Assembly: GCA_023376005.1 (NCBI GenBank) | Contig: CM042156.1 | Span: 49,390,665 to 49,454,664, forward strand | Length of the DNA: 64,000 bases | Reading direction: 5' to 3' | DNA from: Doryteuthis pealeii | Taxonomy: Eukaryota > Mollusca > Cephalopoda > Myopsida > Loliginidae | Part shown: positions 19,822 to 30,800 of the stretch, one piece after another | Position numbering within the stretch: position 1 is the stretch's first letter | Layout of the letters: each line of letters begins with the position of its first letter | Translations under genes and position numbers: made by a program | Notes under the pieces: model-generated | What the model was told of the DNA's origin: nothing | What the model saw: only the letters and a program-made list of their open reading frames with translations | The model's database searches: none

Positions 19822-21995
19822 GTGCATATGCTTATCGCCCGTGTGGTGATTTGAAATCCGCAGGTACTGTGCATGTGCTATCGGATTATGAGTTACTCTT
19901 GAAACTCGGCATAACGCCATGATGCAACCAAAAAATTGTTGTGCAAAAGGTGATCATAGTCAAGTACCCAATAGGTAACACCAATTTTCCTGTGAATTTA
20001 CCCCTATATTTTACACATGAACTTGCATGGAAGGTTATATTATCTTGAAATGTTTTGTCCATATCGAAGAATGAAAATCACAAACTCATGATATTTAAAA
20101 AATTTAGCAGCTTACGAATGATAAAATGATAATGAAGACAATAATTTACTTTGCACCTGCTAAATCAAATTGGTTACAACGTACAAACAGATTATGACTA
20201 GAGGTTTTTAAAAAAATTCTATGAAATAAATTATTGTAACAATTTCCGAAAATTTTCATTACTTACCTTAATAGTAAAATATGTAAAATAAGTAATTATA
20301 ATATTGATAGTTTTTTCCTAAATATATTGGGAAATATTTTTTACAGAGGTGTATCCCCTCTATCTTATATTTATGAAATATGAATATACCGACAAAACGA
20401 TTTTAACTTTGTTTCTATAAAAGTAAGAGTTGAATCGATTTATCAGAAGATTTATAAGTTTAGTGCTAGGTTTTTTTTTTTTTTTGTAAAGAACAATGAA
20501 TACGAATTCTGCTAAAAATATCATGAAGAATTGGACCGTGTTGTAAAAAACCGACTGTTTAACTTATTTTCCAAGATAAGGTAATTTTGGCATCGGATAA
20601 TTTGATCTTTGAAATTCTTGTTTTTTCTTTACACAACTCTTTGTTCGTTTAAATTTCTTTTTGTGAGATTTTAAAAAAGAAAAGTAAAAATATGTGCGTT
20701 TCTCCTAATATGGCCTAACTGATATGTGGACTTTTTGGGTGGTTACTATCATTGTTTATAATTTTCAAGAATTCGACAATCTAACAGGTTAAATTAACCT
20801 AAAAGACGTGAATTCTGAGGCCATGCTCAAATCGATAAAGCAATTGAGGCGGCAGTTGCCAGGAGTATCAGGTGAGTGCATCTTAGAAATCATTGTTGGT
20901 CGTACTTCATAATATCGGCTAAATCATCGAAACTGCAGAATATGATTTATTACCAACTTGCAAAATTTTTTTTTTTTTTGGGATCAAACCCCCCCTTAGC
21001 AATGAAATAAATAATTAGGTTTTGTCAAAATTATTAAAGGTTTTATTAAAATAAACTACGCTGTAAATTAGTCTTAACATTGTTGTTTTTTTTCGTTAAA
21101 TCCATTTAAATATTCCGACAATTAAGAAAACGTTTGAAGTGAAAAGAAAAAAATTTCTGTTTATTTTCATCGTTTCAATAACAAGTAACGCATCGGTAAT
21201 TCTCTTTTTTTTGTTTATACAGTTACATTTGAATAAATTGAAAGGAGAGTTCCATTTTTTGAACTTTGTCCATATGATTACAAATTGATGTTTATGAATG
21301 AGCAATCATCTGTGTATGGTTGGACACTCTGTTCTGTAAAATTGGTGCGTGGCCTTTGTCGGTATCAACGGACAGCAAGGGGTCTAGTCCTTTTGCTAGA
21401 TCTAGACAATGAGATAGTTTTGCTGAGGTGGAGCGTCTGTAGGGACGTTTTGGTATTACTAAATAAATTATTTTAATAATTTAATAAATATTTCATTGGA
21501 ATTTTCAATCTTATTTCTCGGTTTGTAAACAATCACCTTTTGTCTTAGATATCTACATTGTAACAATTATCTAATTCAAAAACTCAATAGTACAACTTTA
21601 AACTAGTTGTTTAGAAAGATTAATTTTAATTTATTCAATTTCACATGCCGTAAAATATAGGAGCAATCCTATACTACAATAACGTAGTCCTATTTACGAA
21701 CAGATCAGAGTACCAAATCTGTGCTCTTATATATATATATAGTTAGAAAAAAAAAAATATTATATAATATATAAATATGGCGAAACACAACTTCCGTTGT
21801 TTTTGATACTTTTGAATTTCAAGTTAAAGTCGGAATACTACTACACGAACGATTTTATGTGAAAGGACACCAGTGTTGACTGCAATCAATTCTATTTAAT
21901 TAATCAAGTGGATTTACTCTGAAAGATCCTTATGGTGAAACCGAGTAGGTTCTAGCAAGACATTGTACATGTATTACATATTATATATTTGATAT
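19821..21995. other. Unique AT-rich sequence, no gene recognised
   Basis: Short frames (21096-21305 minus, 21285-21476 plus) lack domains. Homopolymer A or T runs (20469-20485, 20968-20979) and a small TA tract at 21729-21772 are the only structure I see. Confidence 0.5.
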
Positions 21996-22002
21996 AATCA
22001 CA

Positions 22003-22050
22003 TCGGTAGTGCACTTGTCTCGATCGAAGGGTTCCTGGTTGAGTACCGGC
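22003..22050 (+). repeat. Decayed tRNA-like SINE head
   Basis: CGGTAGTGCACTTGTCTCGATCG followed by a CTGGTTGAGTACC word resembles the D-arm to T-arm part of a tRNA-derived SINE (GGTAGAGC...GGTTCGAATCC pattern). The B box has two departures. This is a guess from motif order only. Confidence 0.3.
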
Positions 22051-23204
22051 CTCGCTGAATAGCGTATGAGTAGCAGGGTCTGTGCGGTAAAGGTGGGAGC
22101 TTGGGTTGGTAAGTGGGCGCTCTACTTCGACGTAAAACAATATCCTTGATCTAGCATGTAATCGGGATAACTCCTCGCATGCTTGCTGTATCGAGACATT
22201 AGGTCACCCGTGCTTTCTTTTACTATATTATGTGTGTTCGATGTGTGGTTTTGTGTGCTAAGTGTGGTGTGAGTCGGGTGCGCCGCGTTTAAAGTTTTCA
22301 TGTGGATCCACAATCGTAGACGAAATATAAGGTGTGTCAGATGAAGGATTTCCAAAGATCACATAGATTTAGGTTGCTAGATATGATCTGTATCGTAGCA
22401 TTAAGCTTTATTATGTATTTTACATATTTGATGTATATTTTCTTTTAATATATTTCGAAAAGGTAACTGATGGGTAATTTAAGTGATCTGAACATTAGCT
22501 ACTTAATTAGAGTACCTCCTTGAATGTTTACTTTAGGAAGCCGTTTGTTATTGGTCCGCAATTTTCATTTCCTGTATCAATGTGTTCTAATAAAGTTCAT
22601 TTCAATAGTGGAGAACATTTTTGATTTTTCGTGGTTAAAATGGCATTGTATTGGTTCCGAACAAATTCGCTATTTCAGTGTAGAATTTACGGATGAAATG
22701 AAAATGGGCCGACACAAAACGCTTTCCTAAAAGTTAAACATACAAGGAGAGGTTACTTACATTTATGTACGGGTGACTAAATTGCACGAAATTTATTTGT
22801 TCAAAATTTTCAGGAATATATATTGTTTTTAACATTACTTTTTGATATGTTATAGATATAATGCATGGCGTTTGTATAATTAATGTTTTTTATACTTTAT
22901 AGGTTATTAATTTTAGTATGCCTTGTAGCTATGTTTAGATTAACCCATTTAATATAGTTTCTAGCATTAGTGTATTATTTTTTGGGGAGGTGGGGCTGAG
23001 GGGATATTTTTTTACATTACCTGGAGATGTAGTGACGTGTCAGTCTTATTTTCAACTCTATTTATCTTTTATATTCCCGGTCGGGTTTTAGTTATTTTTA
23101 CACACAGCAAACACAACATAACAGCAGTTTATTCCGCTAGGCAGCATGCACATACCTATATGACATCAGACAGAAACGCATACTTACACGCCTGTCGCTG
23201 GGGG
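22051..23204. other. Unique sequence, no gene recognised
   Basis: Open frames at 22122-22355 (minus) and 22524-22730 (plus) show no domains, repeats or splice-site context. No other structure is seen. Confidence 0.45.
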
Positions 23205-23640
23205 CGTCAGAATGGCCGAGTGCACTCTGCAGAGGGGTAAGATCCCAATGGGGCACTGTTGGCCGCGGGTGGCGACCGTGATGCTTAAGGGATAGAGCCG
23301 GTGGATGAGCAAGTTCATGATTGTCATACTCACTTTGGAGACTTGGGTAGACTCGCGGGTCGCAGAGGCCCCTCCCGATCATCGGTGTAACGTGAGCCCT
23401 AGGCACTTAGGATTTTCCAACCTATTTGCTGTTGGAAGCCCCAGCCTCTTTTTATCAATACTGGGTGCTAGAAGGCGGTGACTCGAGGGTCTTAAATGTC
23501 CGGGAAGAGTTAAACTCTATCTGATGTAGAGGTTCCAGCTTTGGAGGTTTTGGGAATGTGGAGCACTCTTCATCACCTTGCTCTGGTCCAGTCTGACACC
23601 GGAGTGGTAGTACCTGGTTAGGTTCATCTTGGGTTATAGA
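23205..23640 (+). mobile_element. SINE-like element, near full length, many small deletions
   Basis: Starts GTCGCTGGGGGCGTCAGAATG, as in the full-length copies at 47069 and 58311. It continues through GGTGGCGACCGTGATGCTTAAG and GCTAGAAGGCGGTGACTC to GGAGTGGTAGTACC. Scattered one-base losses and an N at 23652 just beyond suggest low consensus quality. The 3' tail is not present. Confidence 0.8.
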
Positions 23641-24035
23641 AAAACATGAGTNTTGATCTATTTGATACGGCTAAATTGTTATCGCTGTGGGAAGTTTAAT
23701 TTTAAATAATGTTTTATTTATTTTTGTTTCTTTTTTTTTTTTTATTGTACTTTTTTTTCTTTATTTTTTTTTTTTGTTGTTGTTGTAAATTGTCTTGTTT
23801 TCGGTACAGCCTACTCGCAGGGATGTCAACAAAGATATCTAAATAATAGTGTATTTTTTTTAAATGACCCGTTAATAAAAGATTAATCTTAAACAATGCT
23901 CAATTTTGTAACAATATCACATTAAAAACCTTTTGTAATACTGATATGGTGATCTTTCTTTTTTGAAGATCTAGACGCCATGGCTAAAGGAATAATCATG
24001 TGCAAATAAAATAAACTCTTGATACTGGAAGAATT
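23641..24035. other. T-rich sequence with one undetermined base
   Basis: Contains the window's only N (23652) and a T-rich tract at 23719-23776. No gene is seen. Confidence 0.6.
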
Positions 24036-24150
24036 TATAAATATATATAATATATATATTATATGTGGTGTGTGTGTGTGTTGTGTGTGTGTGTTTGTGT
24101 GTGTGTTATATACTTATAATATAATATATATATATTATATCGTCACACCG
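24036..24150. repeat. (TA)n(GT)n(TA)n microsatellite
   Basis: (TA)n to 24064, imperfect (GT)n to about 24106, then (TA)n to 24139. It forms the left border of the hammerhead element. Confidence 0.9.
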
Positions 24151-24375
24151 GAGCAGGTCTCCCATATGTCTATAACCTGCTGATGAGACCTAATAGGTCG
24201 AAATTCATTCAGGATTGTCATTTTCTCGATTCGTTTAGCCTTACATTTGAAGAATATGCCGCCTAAAATTCATTAATTATTAATAATTAATTTCACATTA
24301 GGTACACTTCAATTAAGCACATATCCTCCAAAAATTGTCGGCTCAAAGCATAATAAACATAAACACAGTTGTTTT
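24151..24375 (+). repeat. Single-arm hammerhead element, divergent copy
   Basis: Runs from the hammerhead core through TTTCTCGATTCGTTTAGCC, TTACATTTGAAG, the ATTAATTATTAATAATTAA middle and CTTCAATTAAGCACATATCC to AAAATTGTCGGCTC. It is flanked by (TA)n at both ends. It is the most divergent family member, and its arm shares order and length with 2061-2267. Confidence 0.8.
24176..24213 (+). ncRNA. Hammerhead ribozyme core, all invariant bases present
   Basis: Stem I 5' strand CCTG (24176-24179). CTGATGA (24180-24186) supplies C3 to A9. Stem II is GACC (24187-24190), loop TAATA, GGTC (24196-24199). GAA is 24200-24202. Stem III ATTCAT (24203-24208) gives A15.1-U16.1. H17 is T at 24209. Stem I 3' strand CAGG is 24210-24213. 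Relative to sister copies, stem I changed CTCTG/CAGAG to CCTG/CAGG, and stem II GGCC/GGCC to GACC/GGTC, both by compensatory changes. Such tiny stem III is typical of retrotransposon hammerheads, which act best as dimers. Predicted cleavage is after 24209. Confidence 0.7.
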
Positions 24376-24615
24376 GTTTACTTAACAACACATATATATA
24401 ATATATATATGTGTGTATAATATATATATTAATATATATTTATTATAATATATTATATGACAATTTTTAGTACAAAGTACTAAAAGTAGATGAAAATCAT
24501 ATGTATGTTTGGGAGATTCATACAAGTTGCGAGTGGTAGAATAAACAATATTTATTACGAAAATAAAATAGAAATATGGAAGGTATGAAATGAAGGCCTT
24601 TTCGTATATATATAT

Positions 24616-24661
<46 letters not shown>

Positions 24662-25181
24662 TAATTGTTTTTTTCTTCTAACTCGATCAGTTTTACAAAA
24701 TAAATAAATTTCAAAACTGGTAAACTGAGGACAAAAAATTAAAAAGGCAAGAACCACACATCCGTTTTTCTGAAAATAATCATTAGTATCGTATGTAGTG
24801 GTCAAAAGAAAGAAAAAAAAAACATCGAGTAGTTTTTTTAAGATATATATGAAAAAAGTTACTCAACAACTAAGTGAGCACGTTATAAGGACCTACACGT
24901 GCCAGACACTTTCTAACTATGTTAATGATATAGTATAATATATATATATATATATAATAGTATATTAATATATACACAATACTTTAAGGTGTGATTTTAC
25001 CATTGGTTTCAAAAAGCAACATGTTAACCACTTTTCCGTCAAAGACAAAGAAAATATCTGGTAAGAAATGCAGGGAATGCCGATTCATATACAGTTCTCT
25101 TCTCACACACACAACACCACACACACACACAACACACACAATACAATATATACTTATATAATATATATTTAAATGCTCATT

Positions 25182-25229
<48 letters not shown>

Positions 25230-25274
25230 TCTATCTATCTATCTATCTAATCTCAATACACCCTCCCATATATA

Positions 25275-25306
<32 letters not shown>

Positions 25307-25320
25307 ATAATATTGATGAA
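24376..25320. repeat. Microsatellite-rich region, no gene
   Basis: (TA)n tracts near 24390-24455, 24605-24665 and 24931-24975, (CA)n near 25103-25140, (CT)n and (CTAT)n at 25185-25250, and (TA)n at 25267-25312. Many TA tracts show single-base breaks. No coding sequence is seen between them. Confidence 0.9.
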
Positions 25321-25494
25321 GTTCGTTAAACACCGTCGTGAAAATTAATTGATGAAATTGTTTGTGTTATCCTTTTTTATTATTAAACTAAGGAGGTTTT
25401 CGAAACGCTGCCCCAGTGCTCGGATGTCGCAAAAATGGTGGTTTGCTGAGTTGTCTGGTCCGTGGTAATATGATTCCATTTATCAGAAGCACAA

Positions 25495-25725
25495 CAGTCT
25501 TGGTTTAAAAGCGCTGTAAGGGTAACCCAAAGCCGAACATTTTTAGGCCTCATTTCTTTCCAATGCTAGGCATCAATTTGGGGAACGAGAAAAGGCTTTG
25601 GTAAATGACCCAGGCGTTAGCTCATTACCAAAACTCATTTTCGTTCCCAATACAACTGTATTGGAAATAAGGTCTGGAAAAGTTCGACTTTAGTTACCCT
25701 TACTGCGCTTTGAAGCTGGATTACA
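25495..25725. repeat. Inverted repeat (~100-bp arms)
   Basis: Left arm 25509-25610 (AAGGGTAACCCAAAG, TTGGGGAACGAG) pairs with right arm 25612-25710 (CGTTCCCAATAC, TAGTTACCCTTACTGCGC) as imperfect reverse complements meeting at about 25611. It is probably a small foldback or MITE. No target duplication could be assigned. Confidence 0.7.
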
Positions 25726-25879
25726 GCACGGTGTGCAAGTTCTCACTGTGAAGGAAAAAGTGCGAATAACAACCGCACGACGCCACAACACACACACAAA
25801 AACAGTTAATGCACGTGATTGGCTAGGGTGTGGCGTAGTCATTTATTATCCACATGGTTAATTATATTGTATTTATTCT

Positions 25880-26670
25880 AGCAAAGAAACCATGGATATA
25901 CCACGTATGATAAATTTAACGTACTATTCGCAGACTTTCCGTCCCGGCCTTCTTGCCAAAAAAAAAAAAAAAAAAAAACGCTGGTGGGTGATACGTCAAA
26001 AACCAAACCCACCTATGAATGAAGTCCTAGTTGAAGTGGTGCCTGTTTTATTGAAAAAATAATTTGTGATTGAAGGCGTTTTTTATTGACAGATTATTTT
26101 TTTAGTGTGTTTGAAAGTGTTTAAAAGTAGCCATATTTTTAAACTATTGACCCTCCCCAATAAAACAACAACAGCGTTTTAGGCGTTTTCCCAAAAGGTT
26201 ATGCGAGTATTTACCACCTCCAGTCTTTTCGACAAGTATGTAAATTTTTAACCTTTTAAAAATATGGCTTACTATTAAGCTTTAAACCAATAAAAATAAT
26301 TGTCGATAAAAACGCCTTCAATCCAACCAATGATTTTTCAATATATACAGCAAGGCGCTTCTCTAGGGACTTCATTCATAGGTGGGTTTTTGTTTTTTGA
26401 CCTATCACGCCCTAGCGTTTTTTTAAGGCAGAAGCCGCGGAACGGACCTCCTGCGAATAGTACCTAATTCCATATCACAATGTTTGATATGTTTTACTTA
26501 AGAGCTATTGCATAATTGTTCAAAGTGTGTAAAAAGTATTAATAAAATTTCCCCTGGAATTTAACTATCCCTTCCTTTTCACCTCTTTTTTTTTCTTCCC
26601 TTTTTTTTCTTCTTTTCTCTTTCATATGTTCGATTGAACAGATTAGCGTTATCGCTTCGTGCCCTAGCAA
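25880..26670 (+). repeat. Diverged third copy of the 13510-13720 repeat, interrupted
   Basis: 25893-25919 (GGATATACCACGTATG) and 26464-26670 (GTTTGATATG, ACTTAAGAGCTATTGC, AGATTAGCGTTATCGC) align with A 13528-13720 and B 57652-57838. The 543-bp TIR element sits between the halves. Confidence 0.8.
25920..26463. mobile_element. Long-TIR non-autonomous DNA transposon
   Basis: The ends read GTACTATTCGCAG (25921-25933) and its complement CTGCGAATAGTAC (26450-26462). Inverted homology extends inward more than 200 bp (ACCCACCTATGAATGAAGTCC left; GGACTTCATTCATAGGTGGG right). TAA lies on both sides, and comparison with the uninterrupted repeats (TTAATTTAATT in A and B) leaves one TAA, consistent with a 3-bp target duplication. 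A TAA/TWA duplication suits PIF/Harbinger-type elements, but no transposase is present. Confidence 0.8.
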
Positions 26671-28060
26671 CAATGGCATTTGACGGGTATTTGCTTTTGT
26701 TCTATGACAAGCTTAATTAATACTGTGAGTTTAGGCAAAGCCACCTAGTGTTTGAAATAAGAACTAGATAGAGAACACACAGAAGACGTTAAATGTGTGA
26801 CATTAGAAAACACGGTTACACACAAGGCTTAACTATGGCCTCTTATCCTAGAACCGTCACTCGAACCCGACTTTCATGCAACTACACACACCACGCACCA
26901 CAACACACAGTATACACACACTCGCACGCAATGCGCATTTGGCCTCATTCGTACTCTCGATTCTACAATGAAATGCAGAGCAGCAGACATAAAAGCTGGA
27001 AAATATTTTGCAGGCAAATATCTGGAAGAGCCAAAACCTGCCCAAGCGAACAGGATGAAGGGAAGTTGAGAAAGATCTCGGCCACATTAGTGCCTCTGCC
27101 GGCCACAGATAAATCAGAGAAATAAAATTAGTCGAATTACAGAAAATTGCCTTCCCCTACACCCCACGCTCTTTTAACATTATTACGACGGCCGCTGCCA
27201 CCAAGCTGTATTCCATAGCCATTTTATGCATCATCATTAAAAAAAAAAAAAAGAAACAAATTTTCGACAGCATACAAATAAAATCTACTTTTCATAATAA
27301 ACCTGCATATTACACAGATAACACATAGAGAAACCCATATTAGAACACCACACACACACACACACGCACACACACACAAACACACACACACACACATATA
27401 TATATATTATATATATTATCATATAATATATATATATATATATATTTAAAAGTGCGGGTGGAATGTAAGTGCCATAGGCATGAACCTTTTCACACGTTAT
27501 TTATCTAGCATTAATAACGCCAATGATGAAAACATGATTTGAACCTATGTCGATTCTATTGTTGAATGTAATTTTATCACCACATAATTTATTATCACCC
27601 ATATTCAATAGATCATTCTAGAAGCAAATATTTATATTAAATGAATTGCTTTTAAAAATACACATATAATATATATATATATATATTATATATAATATAT
27701 ATTATATATATACAAGATAAATGATATACATTATTTTTTGATCTATTAATTGCATGGAAGTTTTTGAATATATACAAAGAATATATTTATTTATTAATAT
27801 TGCCTCTATCACAGATATTTGCAGCACTCTCCTTAAATAAAACATTGTATATATTTAGCTTACTTTCCTCTCTCATAAAGGAGATAGTGTTAACCTACAC
27901 TGTGGTAATATATATATATATATATTATATTATATATATATATATATATATATGATAAACCGAAAATACACGCACACTACATAAAGAAAATACAAACAAA
28001 AACTCAAATAATTGAAGCTTTATATATCATAACAAAAAAACCTACCTTAAACAAAATAAA
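26671..28060. other. No supported gene; several microsatellites
   Basis: A 110-codon plus-strand frame (26793-27125) has no recognised domain and is not supported. (A)n occurs at 27238-27252, (CA)n(TA)n at 27350-27446, and (TA)n near 27665-27712 and 27908-27953. Confidence 0.5.
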
Positions 28061-28505
28061 CTTGAAAATAAGTCAACATTGTCTCAAATGTATAAAATTT
28101 TCCGCCTATCCTCCTATCCACATATACCCCTCACCTTCCCACAACTTGTGCTCCCTCTCTTCCACAAAAAAATTCACCACTGGCATCGTTCTCTCGAACC
28201 ACTACCATTCCTACAAACCTACCCTACTACAAATTTGTTCATTACTCCCACTATCTAATTCCTTCACTACTACTCGTTCTCTGTTAAAAACACCGAGACA
28301 CGAACAAATCCATCTACATCGTTTCCTACCTGATGATGGCAAAACTGTATTGCCGAAAAGCGCTCGTGTTAGTAAACCTTGGTCGGACTGTCAATACACC
28401 AGTTCACCTAAACACCGAAACAAGATCGGGCCCGAAAATTGGAAATTGACAACGAAAAACTGCTCCCGACAAGAATTGTCTGTACAGTTCAAAACTTATA
28501 TATAA
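28061..28505 (+). other. Unassigned 147-codon frame containing a hammerhead-like motif
   Basis: The frame is open but has no domain I recognise. It overlaps the structured motif at 28327-28368 and ends in (TA)n. By analogy with 37623 and 39174 it may be the terminal, non-coding part of a Penelope-like element. Protein coding is not supported. Confidence 0.3.
28327..28368 (+). ncRNA. Hammerhead-like motif
   Basis: TAC (28327-28329), CTGATGA (28330-28336), an extra T, stem II GGCA...TGCC (28338-28354), GAA, an extra A, self-complementary AGCGCT (28359-28364), C, then GTG (28366-28368). TAC pairs with GTG through one wobble. Two extra bases make activity doubtful; the layout matches the Penelope-linked motifs. 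Confidence 0.4.
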
Positions 28506-28933
28506 TATATATATATAATATATATATAAATATAGTATATTATTTTTTATTTTTATTGACTCAACGATGGGAAAAAATTCGAATAGTTCTTAATTTTACA
28601 AATAGAGACATTTTAAAAATAGGAAGCCGGAAGAACAAAAGCAATTGCAAAAGGAAAAAAAGCCGAACAGTCTGAAAAAAATCAAACTGTAAAAAAAAGA
28701 TCAGGCCAAAAAGAAAAGAAGCAAAAGAGTAAAACTAGCAAATAAGTTAGTTTTATGCTAGTCAGGTAAATGTAGGGTAGATAGTATCTGACACTTTTGT
28801 CAATCGAGGAAATGAGGCGGTCTAATAACAGGTCAAGGCTACCGGTCGAACAGATATTGCAAAACCTGAAATCTGTAAGGATCCTGGTGCGACATCACTG
28901 ACTCTTTTAGTGTTATTTCGGCGATGCTTAACA

Positions 28934-28935
<2 letters not shown>
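28506..28935. other. A-rich unique sequence, no gene seen
   Basis: (TA)n at 28499-28543, then A-rich sequence. A 78-codon frame has only low-complexity Lys/Asn content. Confidence 0.5.
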
Positions 28936-28985
<50 letters not shown>

Positions 28986-29440
28986 GTATGTGTGTGTGTG
29001 TATAATATTGATGCCCTTATAAATTCAGAAAATACCCGTATATATATATATATAATATATATATACACACACACACACACAACACACCACATATAATATA
29101 TAATATATATATATATATGTGTGTATGTGTGTGGTGTGTGTGATGTGAGGGCTGTGTAAATATCTGTTTCTGTGTTTTGTACGATTGTTGTGTGAATATA
29201 AGATTTAATATATAATATAGTATATATATATATATAATATGCTGTGGTGTGTGTGTGTGTGGTATAATATTGATGCCCTTATAAATCAGAAATACCCTAT
29301 ATATATATACATATACACACACACAGAACACACACTACAACATACACATCATATATATGTGTGTATGTGGCTGTGTCATTGTCTGCGTGTCTGATGTTTG
29401 TTTCTGTGTGAATTATAGTATTTAATGTATCAGAGAAATA
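28936..29440 (+). repeat. Microsatellites and a two-copy ~262-bp tandem repeat
   Basis: TATAATATTGATGCCC recurs at 29001 and 29263, each followed by (TA)n, (CA)n, (TA)n and TGTGTGTATGTG blocks and a TTTCTGTGT word. The copies have drifted by small indels. Confidence 0.8.
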
Positions 29441-30435
29441 CATTATACCTATATAAAAAACGAATTATATGAGATTAATGTGAATATTGGGCAAATCCCC
29501 GTTAATTACTCAGCCAACTCCATTCTTCCATTGGAACGCTGAAAGTAACCATTTCTTTCTTTCCCTTTCTTTCTTTCTTTTCTTTTTTTCTTTCTTTTCT
29601 TTCTTTCTTTCTTTCTTTCCAATCATGGAAGGATTCAAATACTAATCTCTTCTTAAATTATTCATTCATCCATTGCATCTTTTTAAACTTCTTTCTTCTC
29701 TCCCCCTCTCTCTCTCCTCTAGCTCTCCATCTCCCCCTCTCCTCTCTATGTCTCACCGTCTTTGTTATTCCTCACATCTATTTCCTTTCTTATCTGCTAA
29801 TGGCCATAAGAGCTTTGGGTGAATCCTCCAAGTATTTCACAAAATGGAAGATTGGGGAAGATCAGATGGTCTTTGTTTTCAAGAAAAATATTAAGTATTT
29901 AAAGTGGATTAGAGAGATTAAAGGTTTCTGAAAAGATTACCCAAACAGAAGAAAAGAGAAAGATTTGATATAACTATCTGTCTACATCATCACTGCTCGT
30001 CTTATCTTAAGTGCATTTGAAAGAAGCACATTTGTTTCCATTGAGATGATTCTTGCGGTCAGTGGCCGTTCATTTAGACTTCTTTCAGAGTTTTTCATAA
30101 CCAATCACCAATGCCGGACATTATTCTTCTTTATTATTATTAGAGTTCTTATATATTCGTGCAACATCTCCATTTAATAACGCTGATTTCAGTTCTTTAG
30201 CACATGACATTCGACCTTCTTGTTCCGGTTTAGGAACCATTGAGGATTTCAAGTGAGTGGATTTTTAATATTTTCCCTGAGGATGTCACACATTATATAT
30301 CACTAATACCTTTGTATGATGACCTTTACAGGGATTTTACTAAAACATTTGTTGTTGTTTTTGGCACACTTTTCTCTCTCGCTAAGACGAATGGCGTAGT
30401 GTCAATAAATGAATTACAATAAATCTCCAAAATTT
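29441..30435. other. Unique sequence with (TTTC)n, no gene recognised
   Basis: (TTTC)n occurs at about 29548-29621 and CT-rich sequence at 29690-29755. The 60-codon frame at 30240-30422 has no domain. Confidence 0.5.
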
Positions 30436-30439
30436 ATCT

Positions 30440-30800
30440 GCATCTGCGTAAGTAGCTGTGCAGCGCCTATCCCTGAGTGACATCCTGTTGGTGCACTGAC
30501 TGCACACAATTGTGATGCTTTCTGGGGCTGCTGTTTTATCCCCTCTATGCTGTCGATGCTACTATCCCTCTCGCCCCTCACTCCTCTTTGTACCTTGCTT
30601 AAATGTTAATGTACCAGACGGTGTTTGTGTCAATGGGCATATCCTCATGTCTCTCCCGCAGACATCTTTTAAAGCGTTATTCGTGGTCAACTATCGATTG
30701 GGAGCGTCTTTACTAATTCATTCATAAAAAAGATCTTCTGGAATGCAGCCTTTTCCCATCCTCATGACATGCCCAAGCCATATGATTTAAATACAATAAA
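30440..30800 (-). pseudogene. Decayed LINE ORF2 tail with zinc finger
   Basis: The minus strand, frames joined by eye, reads a HEDGK-like start (about 30765), a RFKRCLREIHED segment near 30660-30690 matching the GRPKLRFKD...KRDM pattern of non-LTR retrotransposon tails, DTNT near 30625, and a CSQC-x-H-x3-C finger around 30450-30515. It is related in layout to 15421-15790 but more damaged (stops near 30720, 30670 and 30600). Confidence 0.6.

Noticed and set aside
19696..19920. Proline-rich protein frame
   Set aside because: Produced by the poly-G run on the opposite strand.
26793..27125. 110-residue plus-strand frame
   Set aside because: No domain; His/Thr-rich part comes from CA-type repeats.
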